Assembly: GCA_934667095.1 (NCBI GenBank)
Contig: CAKULE010000006.1
Span: 1 to 64,000 of the forward strand
Source of the DNA: an uncultured Oscillospiraceae bacterium
GTDB taxonomy: Bacteria > Bacillota > Clostridia > Oscillospirales > Oscillospiraceae
Direction of reading: 5' to 3'
DNA length: 64,000 bases
Shown: piece after piece, positions 8,233 through 17,615 of the stretch
Position numbering within the stretch: the first letter of the stretch is position 1
How the letters are laid out: each line of letters begins with the position of its first letter
Position numbers and translations under genes: made by a program
Notes under the pieces: model-generated
Seen by the model: the letters and a program-made list of their open reading frames with translations, nothing else
Database searches by the model: none
Told to the model about the DNA's origin: nothing

Positions 8233-9273
8233 ATGAAGATCGTCGTTTTGGCCGGCGGCCTCAGCCCCGAGCGCAACGTCTCCCTCTCCAGCGGCAGCAA
8301 GATCTGCCAGGCCCTGCGGGACCGGGGGCATCAGGCCGCCTTTGTCGATATGTTCCTTGGCACGGCGGGGGAGCCCGCCGCTCTCTTTGACGCTCCGCTG
8401 GACCCGGGCCTCACCCGCATTGCCCGGCAGGCCCCCGATTTGGCGGCCCTGAAGGCGGAGCGGGGCGGCCGCAGCATGTTCGGCCCCGGCGTGCTGGAGC
8501 TGTGCGGCATGGCGGACGTGGTCTTTCTGGCGCTCCACGGCTCCTGCGGGGAGGACGGCCGCGTGCAGGCCGCGCTGGACCTGCTGGGCATCCCCTACAC
8601 CGGCGCGGGCCATCTCAGCAGCGCCATCGCCATGGACAAGGACCTGACCAAGCGGGTAGCCGCCCCCTTCGGCATCAGCACCCCCGCGTGGGAGGTCGTC
8701 CGTTACGCCGCCGCGGACATCCCTGCCATCGTAGCGCGCACCAAGCTGCCCTGTGTGGTGAAGCCGGTGGACTCCGGCTCCTCCATCGGCGTGTCCATCG
8801 CCCACACAGCGGAGGAACTGACCGCCGCGCTCACTGAAGGGGTGGCGCTGGGCGGCCACAGCGTGATTGAGCAGTACGTCAAGGGCCGCGAGATCCAGGT
8901 GGGCATTCTGGACGGCAAGGCCCTGCCCTCCATCGAGATCATTCCCAAGGAGGGCTTCTACGACTACGCGAACAAGTACCAGCCCGGCGCGGCGGAGGAA
9001 TTCTGCCCCGCCCCCATCCCCCCCGAGTGGGAGGACCGGCTGGGCCGCGCGGCGGAGACGGTGTTCCGGGCCCTGGGCCTCAGCGTATACTCCCGGGCGG
9101 ACTTCATCGTCACCGAGGACGGCACCCCCTGGTTCCTTGAGATCAACACCCTGCCCGGCATGACCCCCACCAGCCTTCTCCCGCAGGAGGCCGCGGCGGT
9201 GGGCATCGACTACGGCAGCCTGTGTGAGCATATCATCGACAGCTCCCTGAAGGCCCGGGCGGCCGGACTGTGA
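8233..9273 (+). CDS. ddl: D-alanine--D-alanine ligase
   Basis: A 346-aa ATP-grasp enzyme that joins two D-alanines for the peptidoglycan stem peptide in the cytoplasm. Visible signatures are the N-terminal VVLAGGLSPERNVSLSSG, HGSCGEDGRVQ, the ATP-grasp segment CVVKPVDSGSSIGVS and the C-terminal WFLEINTLPGMTP, which supplies Mg2+ ligands. ATG 8233 is chosen because AAGGAG lies about 10 bp upstream and the protein begins MKIVVLAGG; the longer frame from 8164 overlaps the promoter. It is 16 bp upstream of murF, which uses the product, so the two form an operon. Confidence 0.93.
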   Translation: MKIVVLAGGLSPERNVSLSSGSKICQALRDRGHQAAFVDMFLGTAGEPAALFDAPLDPGLTRIARQAPDLAALKAERGGRSMFGPGVLELCGMADVVFLALHGSCGEDGRVQAALDLLGIPYTGAGHLSSAIAMDKDLTKRVAAPFGISTPAWEVVRYAAADIPAIVARTKLPCVVKPVDSGSSIGVSIAHTAEELTAALTEGVALGGHSVIEQYVKGREIQVGILDGKALPSIEIIPKEGFYDYANKYQPGAAEEFCPAPIPPEWEDRLGRAAETVFRALGLSVYSRADFIVTEDGTPWFLEINTLPGMTPTSLLPQEAAAVGIDYGSLCEHIIDSSLKARAAGL

Positions 9274-9289
9274 GCGAAGGAGAGAGAAC

Positions 9290-10678
9290 ATGGAAGCATT
9301 GACTCTGCGCCAGCTGCTGGAGGCCACCGGCGGCACCCTGCTGGGTGAGTGCAACGATCTGGACGCGGTGTTCACCGATGTCTGCACTGACAGCCGGCAC
9401 ATTGCCCCGGGCTGCCTCTTCCTGCCCATTCAGGGGGAGCGGTTCGACGGCCACGGCTTCATCAACGACGCGTTGGAGGCCGGGGCGGCGGGCTGCCTCT
9501 CTGCCCGGGAGCGGGACAGCTACCGCAGCGACAAATTCTACGTGAAGGTGCGCTCCACCCAGCGGGCCCTGCGGGATCTGGCCCGGTACTACCGGGAGCA
9601 GTTCTCCATCCCCGTGGTGGCGGTGACGGGCTCCGTGGGCAAAACCACCACCAAGGACATGGTGGCGGCGGTGCTCAGCGCCCGTTATAAGGTCCTCAAG
9701 ACCGAGGGCAATTACAACAACGACATTGGCCTGCCCCTCACCGTCCTCCGGCTGAACCATACCCACCAGATCTGCGTGCTGGAGATGGGCATGGACCACG
9801 CCGGTGAGATCGACTACCTCAGCGAGCTGGCGGAGCCCGATGTGGCCCTCATCACCAACATTGGGGACGCCCACATCGAGAACCTGGGCAGCCGGGAGGC
9901 CATCTTTGCCGCCAAGTGCGAGGTGTTCGGCCATTTGAAGCCGGACGGCCTGGCAGTCCTCAACGGGGACGATCCCATGCTGGCCACCCTCCGGGGCAAG
10001 CTGGCCCAGAAGACGGTCTTTGTGGGCAGCGGCGAGGGCATGGACTACACCGCCGCCGACGTGGATACCGGCGACGGCACCCATCTCAGCTGCAGCATCC
10101 GCACCCCCAAGGCCCAGTTTCAGGCGGATATCCCGGCGCTGGGCGGGCATATGATCTATCCCACCCTCATGGCCGCCGCTGTGGCGGAGCATTTCGGCAT
10201 GGCGGCGGACGAGATCCTTCAGGGCATCCGGGCCTTCCTGCCAACCAAGATGCGTATGAACGTGGTGCGCTGCCCCGGGGACTTCATCATTCTGGACGAC
10301 GCCTACAACGCCAACCCCCAGTCCATGCGGGCGGCGGCGGCCGTGCTGGGCGATGCCCACGAGCGCCGCAAGGTGGCCGTGTTGGGCGACATGAAGGAGC
10401 TGGGAGCCAACAGCCAGCTGTTCCACCGGATGGTGGGCGGCTATTTTGCGCAGGCCGGGGTAGACCGGCTCATCGCCATCGGCGATCTGGCCCGCTACAT
10501 TGCCGACGGCGCCATAGAGGCCGGGCTGGAGCAGGCCAGCTGGTATCCCGACCTCAGTCAGGCGGAGGACGCACTTCTGCGGGAGGTGCGCTCCGGTGTG
10601 ACCATTCTGGTGAAGGCCTCCCGCGCCATGGAGTTCGAGCGGGTGGTGGCCTTCCTCAAGGCACAGGCAGAAAAGTAA
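9290..10678 (+). CDS. murF: UDP-N-acetylmuramoyl-tripeptide--D-alanyl-D-alanine ligase
   Basis: A 462-aa Mur ligase that adds D-Ala-D-Ala to the UDP-MurNAc-tripeptide. Domain order: N-terminal UDP-binding domain (about 1-105), central ATPase with GSVGKTTT (about 114-121) and NYNNDIGLPLT, and a C-terminal domain with LDDAYNANPQSM, typical of MurF. The RBS GAAGGAGAG precedes the ATG. Directly after ddl, so substrate supply and ligation are co-expressed. Confidence 0.95.
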   Translation: MEALTLRQLLEATGGTLLGECNDLDAVFTDVCTDSRHIAPGCLFLPIQGERFDGHGFINDALEAGAAGCLSARERDSYRSDKFYVKVRSTQRALRDLARYYREQFSIPVVAVTGSVGKTTTKDMVAAVLSARYKVLKTEGNYNNDIGLPLTVLRLNHTHQICVLEMGMDHAGEIDYLSELAEPDVALITNIGDAHIENLGSREAIFAAKCEVFGHLKPDGLAVLNGDDPMLATLRGKLAQKTVFVGSGEGMDYTAADVDTGDGTHLSCSIRTPKAQFQADIPALGGHMIYPTLMAAAVAEHFGMAADEILQGIRAFLPTKMRMNVVRCPGDFIILDDAYNANPQSMRAAAAVLGDAHERRKVAVLGDMKELGANSQLFHRMVGGYFAQAGVDRLIAIGDLARYIADGAIEAGLEQASWYPDLSQAEDALLREVRSGVTILVKASRAMEFERVVAFLKAQAEK

Positions 10679-10702
10679 CACAACAGATAAGAGAGGTACC
10701 TT

Positions 10703-12607
10703 ATGATCGACATACAGCTGACCGGTCTGGTCAAGGAATTCGAGGTCGGTCACAGGATTCTGGACGGCTTCTCCCTGCAGGTGGACAGTGGGGAACGGGT
10801 GGGCCTGCTGGGCCGCAACGGCGCTGGCAAGACCACCATCTTCCGCATCATGACTGGGCAGGTCGCCCCGGACGAGGGCACCATTACCATCGCCCCCGGC
10901 AAGCGGCTGGGGCTCATCTCCCAGATCCCGGTCTACCCGGCGGGCTACACCGTCCGTGACGTGCTGGACACCGCCTTTGCACCCCTCCATGCCATGGAGC
11001 AGGAGCTGAACGACCTCGCCGTCCGGATGGGGGAGAGCAGCGACAAGGCCCTGCTGGAGCGGTACGACAAGCTGTCCGCCGCCTTCGAGGCCGGCGGCGG
11101 GTATGACACTGAGACCCGCCTGAACAAGGTCTGCAACGGCCTGTCCATCGACGCGGATATGCGCCAGCGGCCCTTTGATGCACTCTCCGGCGGCGAGAAG
11201 ACCCGCATCAACCTGGCCCGCCTCATTTTAGAGGACACCGACATCCTCCTGCTGGACGAGCCCACCAACCATCTGGACCTGAATGCCACCGAGTGGCTGG
11301 AGAGCTATCTGGAGCGCTTCAAGGGCACTGTGCTGGCCATCTCCCATGACCGTTGGTTTCTGGACAAGGTGGTCAAGCGGGTGGCGGAGGTCAGCGACGG
11401 CAAGGCGGAGCTCTACTCCGGCAACTACTCCTTCTACGTGGAGGAGAAGGAGCGCCGCTATCAGGAAAAGCTGAAGCAGTACGAGAAGGAGCAGGCTAAG
11501 ATTGCCCAGCTGGAGAAGTCCGCGGAGCAGCTGCGCACGTGGGCCTTCATGGGCATGGACAAGACCTACAAGCGGGCCATGAGCATGGAGAAGCGCATCG
11601 AGCGCATGCGCACCACCGACCGCCCCACCAAGGACAAGAAGCTCACTGTCCGCTTTGGCGAGCGGGAGTTCCACGGGGACGAGGCTATGGTTATCGACCA
11701 TCTGTCCAAGTTCTTTGGGAACCGCACCCTGTTCTCTGACATCAACTTAGAGGTCACCGGCGGCGAACGCATCGCCCTGCTGGGGGACAACGGCACCGGC
11801 AAGTCCACCTTTCTGAAGATCGTCATGGAGGAGGAGAGCCCGGACTCCGGCTCCATCTATCTGGGGCCCTCCATCCGCATCGGCTACCTGCCCCAGATCA
11901 TCAGATTCGATCGCCCGGACCGCAATCTGGTGGACACCATGCTCTACGCCCAGAACTGCACCACTCAGGAGGCCCGGGACCGGCTGGCGGTCTTCCGCTT
12001 CCGTGGGGAGGATGTGTTCAAGTCCGTATCCGCCCTCTCCGGCGGAGAGCAGTCCCGCCTTCGGCTGTGCATGCTCATGGACCACCGCATCAACCTGCTC
12101 ATTCTGGACGAGCCCACCAACCATCTGGACATCGACTCCCGGGAGTGGATCGAGGACGCCGTGAGCGAGTATGGCGGCAACCTGCTCTTCGTCTCCCACG
12201 ACCGGTATTTCATTGAGAAATTTGCCAGCCGCATCTGGCTGTTGGAAAACGGGACCATCACCGACTTCAAGGGTACCTATACGGAGTTCCGCGCGTGGCG
12301 GGAGCGGCAGGAGCAGTTGAAGCGCCAGCCCGCCCCGGCGGTGCAGGAGAAGCCCAGGGAGGACAAGCCCCGCCGCCCCGGCGGCACCAAGGAGCTGGAG
12401 AAGCAGGTCAAGGCCGCCGAGCGGGCGGTGGAAAAGGCGGAGATCCGTCTGGACGAGCTCTCCGGCGAGATGGAGGCCGCCGCCTCCGACTATCAGAAGC
12501 TGCAGGACCTGTATCACGAGCGGGAGGCGCTGGAGGACGAGCTGGCCCACCTCTATACCGTCTGGGAGGATCTGGCCGCCCAGCTGGAGGAGGCGAAGGG
12601 CATATGA
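10703..12607 (+). CDS. ABC-F family ATPase (Uup/YdiF-type)
   Basis: A 634-aa soluble protein with two ATP-binding cassettes and no membrane segments. The first has GRNGAGKTT, signature LSGGEKTR and LLLDEPTNHLD; the second has GDNGTGKST, LSGGEQSR and LILDEPTNHLD. A charged linker separates them, and a coiled-coil region (about 545-630) ends the protein. ABC-F proteins bind the ribosomal E-site and act in translation or ribosome protection. The C-terminal coiled coil fits Uup/YdiF-like members; no evidence favours a resistance subtype. The stop overlaps the next start (ATGA at 12604-12607). Confidence 0.88.
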   Translation: MIDIQLTGLVKEFEVGHRILDGFSLQVDSGERVGLLGRNGAGKTTIFRIMTGQVAPDEGTITIAPGKRLGLISQIPVYPAGYTVRDVLDTAFAPLHAMEQELNDLAVRMGESSDKALLERYDKLSAAFEAGGGYDTETRLNKVCNGLSIDADMRQRPFDALSGGEKTRINLARLILEDTDILLLDEPTNHLDLNATEWLESYLERFKGTVLAISHDRWFLDKVVKRVAEVSDGKAELYSGNYSFYVEEKERRYQEKLKQYEKEQAKIAQLEKSAEQLRTWAFMGMDKTYKRAMSMEKRIERMRTTDRPTKDKKLTVRFGEREFHGDEAMVIDHLSKFFGNRTLFSDINLEVTGGERIALLGDNGTGKSTFLKIVMEEESPDSGSIYLGPSIRIGYLPQIIRFDRPDRNLVDTMLYAQNCTTQEARDRLAVFRFRGEDVFKSVSALSGGEQSRLRLCMLMDHRINLLILDEPTNHLDIDSREWIEDAVSEYGGNLLFVSHDRYFIEKFASRIWLLENGTITDFKGTYTEFRAWRERQEQLKRQPAPAVQEKPREDKPRRPGGTKELEKQVKAAERAVEKAEIRLDELSGEMEAAASDYQKLQDLYHEREALEDELAHLYTVWEDLAAQLEEAKGI

Positions 12608-13239
12608 CGGCTTATCGTGGAAAGAAAAATACGGCGAGCCGCCGTGTCCTTACGGTCCTTCTGGCCCTCATCATCGCCGGCGTGGTCTTTTTCGGGTCCA
12701 TGCTGGGCATCGTGCTGGCCGGCAGCCGGGACGAAGTGAAAAGCGAGTCGGTCCACGCCGTGGTGGTTCTGGGCTGTCAGGTGATGCCCTCCGGGCAGCC
12801 GTCCATCCTCCTGCGGGACCGGCTGGATAAGGCGCTGGACTATCTGGAGGACCAGCCGGAGGCGGTGGTCGTGGTCTCCGGCGGGCAGGGCGGGAACGAG
12901 CCCACCTCCGAGGCCCAGTGTATGTACGACTATCTGGTGGCCCACGGCGTGGCTCCCGACCGCATCCTGCGGGAGGACCACTCCCGCAACACCGACCAGA
13001 ACCTGCGCAACACCATTGAGCTCCTCTCGGAGGAGGGCTGCGACCCCACGGGAGAGATCGCTGTGGTGTCCAACGGCTTTCATCTGGCCCGGGTGCGGAT
13101 GCTCTGGGCCCGGGCCAGCGGCGGGCAGGACAACCTGTCCACCCTCGCCGCGCCGTCCACCCACGCCCCCTCCCGCCTGATGATGTACCTGCGGGAGCCG
13201 CTGGCGCTGGTGAAATCCTTCCTGTTCGACCGGAGGTGA
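12604..13239 (+). CDS. YdcF/SanA-like DUF218 membrane protein
   Basis: A 211-aa protein with an N-terminal membrane anchor (VLTVLLALIIAGVVFFGSML) and an extracytoplasmic DUF218 domain: VVLGCQ, LLRDRLDKAL, VVSGGQGGNEPTSEA, REDHSRNTDQN and VSNGFHLARVRML. DUF218 proteins are linked to envelope functions (E. coli SanA, ElyC/YdcF), but the reaction is unknown. ATG 12604 overlaps the ABC-F stop. Short spacing to prfA suggests one transcript. Confidence 0.82.
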   Translation: MTAYRGKKNTASRRVLTVLLALIIAGVVFFGSMLGIVLAGSRDEVKSESVHAVVVLGCQVMPSGQPSILLRDRLDKALDYLEDQPEAVVVVSGGQGGNEPTSEAQCMYDYLVAHGVAPDRILREDHSRNTDQNLRNTIELLSEEGCDPTGEIAVVSNGFHLARVRMLWARASGGQDNLSTLAAPSTHAPSRLMMYLREPLALVKSFLFDRR

Positions 13240-13245
13240 ACCCCA

Positions 13246-14307
13246 TTGACCGACCAACTGAAGGGCGTGGAGCTGCGCTACGCTCAGATCGAGGCCCGGC
13301 TGGCGGCCAATGAGACCTATGCCGACCCGGAGCTGGTGTCCCGCCTGAACCGGGAGCAGCGGGAGCTTGGACCCCTTGTCACCGCCTACCGGGCCCTGTG
13401 CCGGGCCAGAGAGGACCTGGCCGGGGCGGAGGCCCTGCTGGCCGACCCGGAGCTGCGGGGGCTGGCGCAGGAGGAGCTGTCCGACGCCAAGGCCCGCATC
13501 GCGGCGCTGGAGCACCAGCTGCGCATCCTGCTGCTGCCCAAGGACCCCAACGATGACAAGAGCGTCATCATAGAGGTACGGGCCGGCGTGGGTGGGGAGG
13601 AGTCCGCCCTGTTCGCCCACTCCCTCACCCGGATGTACACCATGTACGCCGAAAAGCACGGCTGGAGCGTGGAGGTCACCTCCGCAAACGAAACGGAACT
13701 GGGCGGATTAAAGGAGATATCCTTTACTGTAGAAGGGGAGGGCGCATGGTCCCGCCTGAAGTTCGAGAGCGGCGTCCACCGGGTCCAGCGGGTGCCGGAG
13801 ACCGAGTCCGGCGGTCGAGTCCACACCTCCACGGCCACGGTGTCCGTCCTGCCGGAGATGGAGGCGGTGGACGCCCAGCTGAACCCTGACGACGTGGAGA
13901 TGCAGGTGTTCCGCTCCTCCGGCGCGGGAGGACAGCACATCAACAAGACCTCCTCAGCGGTGCGGCTCATCCACCGGCCCACGGGCACGGTGGTGGAGTG
14001 CCAGCAGGAGCGTTCCCAGTTCCAGAACCGGGAGAAGGCCATGAAGCTGCTGGCCTCCATCCTCTATGAGCGGGAGCAGGAGCGCATCCGCAGCGAGCAT
14101 GACAGCCAGCGCCGCAGTCAGGTGGGCTCCGGCATGCGCAACGAGCGCATCCGCACCTATAATTTCCCTCAGGGCCGGGTGACGGACCACCGGATCGGCC
14201 TGACCCTGTACAAACTGGACGCCGTGCTGGACGGCGATCTGGATGAGATCATCGACGCCCTGACCGCTGCCCATCAGGCGGAGCTGCTGGCGGAGGAGAG
14301 AGACTGA
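13246..14307 (+). CDS. prfA: Peptide chain release factor 1
   Basis: A 353-aa class I release factor recognising UAA/UAG. The GGQ motif that triggers peptidyl-tRNA hydrolysis is at residues 228-230 (SGAGGQHINK), and the stop-codon recognition tripeptide is PET at about 184-186 (RF1 type, not SPF of RF2). Full length for the family. The start is TTG at 13246, with GGAGG at 13232-13236; no in-frame ATG gives a complete N-terminus. It is followed after 3 nt by the HAD-Sua5 fusion gene, a common neighbour type because Sua5 also serves translation. Confidence 0.95.
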   Translation: MTDQLKGVELRYAQIEARLAANETYADPELVSRLNREQRELGPLVTAYRALCRAREDLAGAEALLADPELRGLAQEELSDAKARIAALEHQLRILLLPKDPNDDKSVIIEVRAGVGGEESALFAHSLTRMYTMYAEKHGWSVEVTSANETELGGLKEISFTVEGEGAWSRLKFESGVHRVQRVPETESGGRVHTSTATVSVLPEMEAVDAQLNPDDVEMQVFRSSGAGGQHINKTSSAVRLIHRPTGTVVECQQERSQFQNREKAMKLLASILYEREQERIRSEHDSQRRSQVGSGMRNERIRTYNFPQGRVTDHRIGLTLYKLDAVLDGDLDEIIDALTAAHQAELLAEERD

Positions 14308-14310
14308 ATC

Positions 14311-15576
14311 ATGTATACCCATGTGATCTTTGATCTGGACGGCACGCTGCTGAACACGCTGGACGATCTGGCGGCTGCAGGAAACCACGTCTGCGCCGCC
14401 CGCGGCTGGCCCACATGGCCCACGGAGGCCTACAAGACCATGGTGGGCAACGGCATTCCCAAGCTGGTGTCCCGCTTCGCCCCGGAGGGGACGGAGGGCG
14501 AGGCGCTGGCCGCCGCGCTGACGGAGTTCACCGCATACTACGACCTCCACAAGGAGGATAAGACCGCCCCCTATCCCGGCATCCCGGGGACTCTGGCCGC
14601 CCTGAAGGCGGCGGGAGTGACCATGGCTGTGCTCACCAACAAGGCGGATGCCCTGGCGGGCCCGCTGGTGGAGCGCTGGTTCCCCGGCGTGTTTACCGCT
14701 GTGCAGGGGGCGCTGCCCGGCCAGCCCACCAAGCCGGACCCAACGCTCCTGCACCGCCTGATGGCACGCATCGGCGCGGAGCAGGGGAACACCCTCTTCG
14801 TGGGGGACAGCAACGTGGACATCCGCACCGGCAAAAACGGCGGGCTGGATACCTGCGGTGTCCTCTGGGGTTTCCGCTCTGTCCGGGAGCTGGAGCAGGA
14901 GGGGGCCGGCCGCCTTATCGAGGCCCCCGCGGAGCTGGTGAGGCTGGTGACGGGCACGGAACTGCTGACCTCCTCTGACACCGGTCGGGCGGCAGAGCTT
15001 TTGGGCATGGGCCGCCTTGTGGCGGTCCCTACCGAGACAGTCTACGGCCTGGCTGCCGATGCCCTGCGGGCGGATGCAGTCCACGCCAATTACGAAGCCA
15101 AGGGCCGCCCGGAGACCAAGCCCCTCAACGTGCTGGTCGACGGCATGGCTATGGTGGAGAACGTATGTAAAGTCATTCCGCCTGACGCCTATCGACTGGC
15201 GGAGGCCTTCTGGCCCGGACCGCTGACCATGATCCTGTGGGGCAACGGCGCTCTGCCGGACATCGTCCCTGCTGGGGGAGCAACCCAGGGGGTCCGCTGC
15301 CCCGACCATGCGGATGCCCTCGCGGTGATCCGTGCTCTGGGCCGGCCGCTGGCCTGCCCTTCCGCCAACCTGTCGGGCTGCCGGAGCCCCAAGTGCGCCG
15401 CCGATGTGCTGGCCCAGCTGGCCGGCCGCATCGACGCCGTGCTGGACGGCGGCCCCTGCGGCGTGGGGGTGGAGTCCACCATTCTGGACCTGACCGTCAC
15501 ACCCTACCGCATCCTGCGGCAGGGCGGCCTGCCCCGGGAGACCATCGAGGCAGTGCTTGGCACACAGATTGTGTAA
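14311..15576 (+). CDS. Fusion of HAD phosphatase (Gph-like) and Sua5/YrdC threonylcarbamoyl-AMP synthase
   Basis: A 421-aa protein in one uninterrupted frame. Residues 1-215 form a HAD hydrolase: DLDGTLLNT (Asp8, Asp10), VLTNK (108-111 region), KPDP (141-144) and GDSNVD (165-170), most like phosphoglycolate phosphatase. Residues about 224-421 form a YrdC/Sua5 domain: VAVPTETVYGLA (237-248), KGRP (264-267), CPSANLSG (349-356) and GGPCGVGVESTILDL. Sua5 makes threonylcarbamoyl-AMP for the t6A37 tRNA modification. Fusion of the two is unusual. The N-terminal domain might remove a phosphate by-product, or the domains may simply be joined. Confidence 0.88.
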   Translation: MYTHVIFDLDGTLLNTLDDLAAAGNHVCAARGWPTWPTEAYKTMVGNGIPKLVSRFAPEGTEGEALAAALTEFTAYYDLHKEDKTAPYPGIPGTLAALKAAGVTMAVLTNKADALAGPLVERWFPGVFTAVQGALPGQPTKPDPTLLHRLMARIGAEQGNTLFVGDSNVDIRTGKNGGLDTCGVLWGFRSVRELEQEGAGRLIEAPAELVRLVTGTELLTSSDTGRAAELLGMGRLVAVPTETVYGLAADALRADAVHANYEAKGRPETKPLNVLVDGMAMVENVCKVIPPDAYRLAEAFWPGPLTMILWGNGALPDIVPAGGATQGVRCPDHADALAVIRALGRPLACPSANLSGCRSPKCAADVLAQLAGRIDAVLDGGPCGVGVESTILDLTVTPYRILRQGGLPRETIEAVLGTQIV

Positions 15577-15592
15577 AGGGGGAGAGCCTGAC

Positions 15593-16207
15593 ATGCTGAC
15601 CATCGGGATCACCGGCCCCACCGGGGCAGGGAAGACTACCGTGCTCAACGTTCTGCGGGAGCTGGACGCCGTGGTGCTGGACTGCGATGAGCTCTACCAC
15701 GAGCTGACCGAGCGCTGCCACCCCATGCGGGAGGAGCTCAGCGGCCGCTTCGGTCCTGAGATTTTTGACGAATTCGGCGCGCTCCGCCGCAAGGTGCTGG
15801 GGGCCATGGTGTTCGGGGATGAGGCCGCACTGGCAGACCTGAACGGCATCACCCATCGCTATATTTCGCAGGCGGTGCGGGAGGAGATCGACCGCGCCCG
15901 GCAGCAGGGCCGGCCCGCCGTGGCCATCGACGCCATCGCCCTGCTGGAGGGCGGCCTGGGGGCGCTGTGCGACGTCACCGTGGCGGTCACCGCCGCCGAC
16001 GAACTGCGCGTCCGCCGCATCATGCTGCGGGACGGCATTTCTGAGGAGTACGCCCGCAGCCGCGTGGCGGCGCAGAAGCCATCCGCCTGGTTCGAGACCC
16101 ACTGCGACCATACCCTGCGCAACGACGGCGATGACCCGGAGGACCTGCGCCAGCGGGCCTTCGCCCTGTTCGTACCCATGTTAAAAACTCATAAGGAGGA
16201 AACATAA
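15593..16207 (+). CDS. coaE: Dephospho-CoA kinase
   Basis: A 204-aa P-loop kinase for the last step of coenzyme A synthesis. The P-loop is GPTGAGKTT (8-16), followed by LDCDELYHELT, and the C-terminal half carries VTAADELRVRRIMLRDGIS, the usual lid and base-binding region. Length is normal. ATG 15593 is chosen because GGGGGAG lies about 8 bp upstream; the longer frame from 15557 overlaps the previous gene without an RBS. Confidence 0.9.
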   Translation: MLTIGITGPTGAGKTTVLNVLRELDAVVLDCDELYHELTERCHPMREELSGRFGPEIFDEFGALRRKVLGAMVFGDEAALADLNGITHRYISQAVREEIDRARQQGRPAVAIDAIALLEGGLGALCDVTVAVTAADELRVRRIMLRDGISEEYARSRVAAQKPSAWFETHCDHTLRNDGDDPEDLRQRAFALFVPMLKTHKEET

Positions 16208-16208
16208 A

Positions 16209-17612
16209 ATGGAAGAAAAAACTGCGGGCCAGCTGCTGCGGGAGCAGCTGCTGGACAAGAAAAAGAACGGCTGGGACGTGGTGGATGCCGCCGCGGAGCA
16301 GGCTATCCACGACTACTGCGAGGGCTATAAGACCTTCCTCGACCGCGGCAAGACCGAGCGCTGCTGCGTGAAGTACGCCGTGGAGCTGGCCGAGGCCGCC
16401 GGCTTTGTGGCCCTTGAGCGGGGCATGGAGCTCAAGCCCGGAATGAAGGTCTACCGTGTGAACCGCGGCCGCGCCATGGAGCTGGCCGTCATCGGCTCTG
16501 CGCCGCTGGATCAGGGCGTGTCCATCGTGGCCGCCCACATCGATTCCCCCCGGCTGGACCTGAAGCCCGCCCCCCTCTACGAGGCGGACGAGCTGGCCTT
16601 TCTCAAGACCCACTACTACGGCGGCATCCGCAAGTACCAGTGGGTGACCATCCCGCTGGAGCTCCGCGGCGTGGTGGCCCTGAAGAATGGCTCCGTGGTG
16701 GAGGTCGCCATCGGCAGCCAGCCCGGCGATCCCCAGTTCACCATCAACGACCTGCTGCCCCACCTGGCCGCCGACCAGAGCAAGAAGTCCCTAGGCGAGG
16801 CCATCCCCGGCGAGAGCCTGAACATCCTCATCGGCAGCCGCCCCCTGAAGGACGACGACGGCTCCGACCGGGTGAAGCTGCAGGCCATGAAGCTGCTGAA
16901 TGAGAAGTACGGCATTCTGGAGGCCGACTTCATCTCCGCCGAGCTGGAGATCGTCCCCGCCTTCAACGCCGCGGACATCGGTCTGGACCGCTCCCTCATC
17001 GGCGCCTACGGTCAGGACGACCGGGTGTGCGCCTACGCTGGTCTGAAGGCCCTGCTGGACCTGAACGGCACCCCCTGCCGCACCGCCGTGTGCGTGCTGG
17101 CGGATAAGGAGGAGATCGGCTCCGTGGGCGTGTCCGGTATGCAGTCCACCTTCTTCGAGACCTTCGTCAGCGACCTGTGCGACAGCCAGCGGGTGCCCCT
17201 GAAGGCCTGCCTGGAGCGGTCCTTCTGCCTGTCCTGCGACGTCTGCGCCGCCTACGACCCCAACTTCGCCGAGGTGTACGAGCGCCGCAACGCCGCCTAC
17301 CTGAACTACGGCGTGGGCCTGTGCAAGTACACTGGCGCCCGTGGCAAGTCCGGCTGCTCCGATGCCGGGGCCGAGGCCGTGGCCTATGTCCGCAGCCTGC
17401 TGGACGGCAAGAACGTCCTCTGGCAGATGGCCGAGCTGGGCAAGGTGGATCAGGGCGGCGGCGGCACCGTGGCTGCCTATATGGCCAACCGCAACATCGA
17501 CACACTGGATGCCGGTGTCCCTGTGCTGTCCATGCATTCCCCCTTTGAGACCGTCTCCAAGCTGGACTGCTACATGACCTACGCCGCCTCCAAAGCCATC
17601 TACGAGGGCTGA
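16209..17612 (+). CDS. M18-family aminopeptidase
   Basis: A 467-aa cytosolic zinc aminopeptidase of the M18 (aspartyl aminopeptidase/aminopeptidase I) family. Conserved pieces are AAHIDSPRLDLKP (metal His and Asp), DKEEIGSVGVSGMQS (acidic catalytic and metal residues), AYDPNFAEVY and a C-terminal SMHSPFETVSKLD with the last metal His. It trims N-terminal residues, preferring acidic or neutral ones depending on subgroup. AAGGAGGAAA precedes the ATG; one base separates it from coaE. Confidence 0.92.
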   Translation: MEEKTAGQLLREQLLDKKKNGWDVVDAAAEQAIHDYCEGYKTFLDRGKTERCCVKYAVELAEAAGFVALERGMELKPGMKVYRVNRGRAMELAVIGSAPLDQGVSIVAAHIDSPRLDLKPAPLYEADELAFLKTHYYGGIRKYQWVTIPLELRGVVALKNGSVVEVAIGSQPGDPQFTINDLLPHLAADQSKKSLGEAIPGESLNILIGSRPLKDDDGSDRVKLQAMKLLNEKYGILEADFISAELEIVPAFNAADIGLDRSLIGAYGQDDRVCAYAGLKALLDLNGTPCRTAVCVLADKEEIGSVGVSGMQSTFFETFVSDLCDSQRVPLKACLERSFCLSCDVCAAYDPNFAEVYERRNAAYLNYGVGLCKYTGARGKSGCSDAGAEAVAYVRSLLDGKNVLWQMAELGKVDQGGGGTVAAYMANRNIDTLDAGVPVLSMHSPFETVSKLDCYMTYAASKAIYEG

Positions 17613-17615
17613 ACC

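Noticed and set aside
13954..15648. 564-aa reading frame antisense to prfA and the HAD-Sua5 fusion
   Set aside because: Antisense shadow of two well-supported genes.
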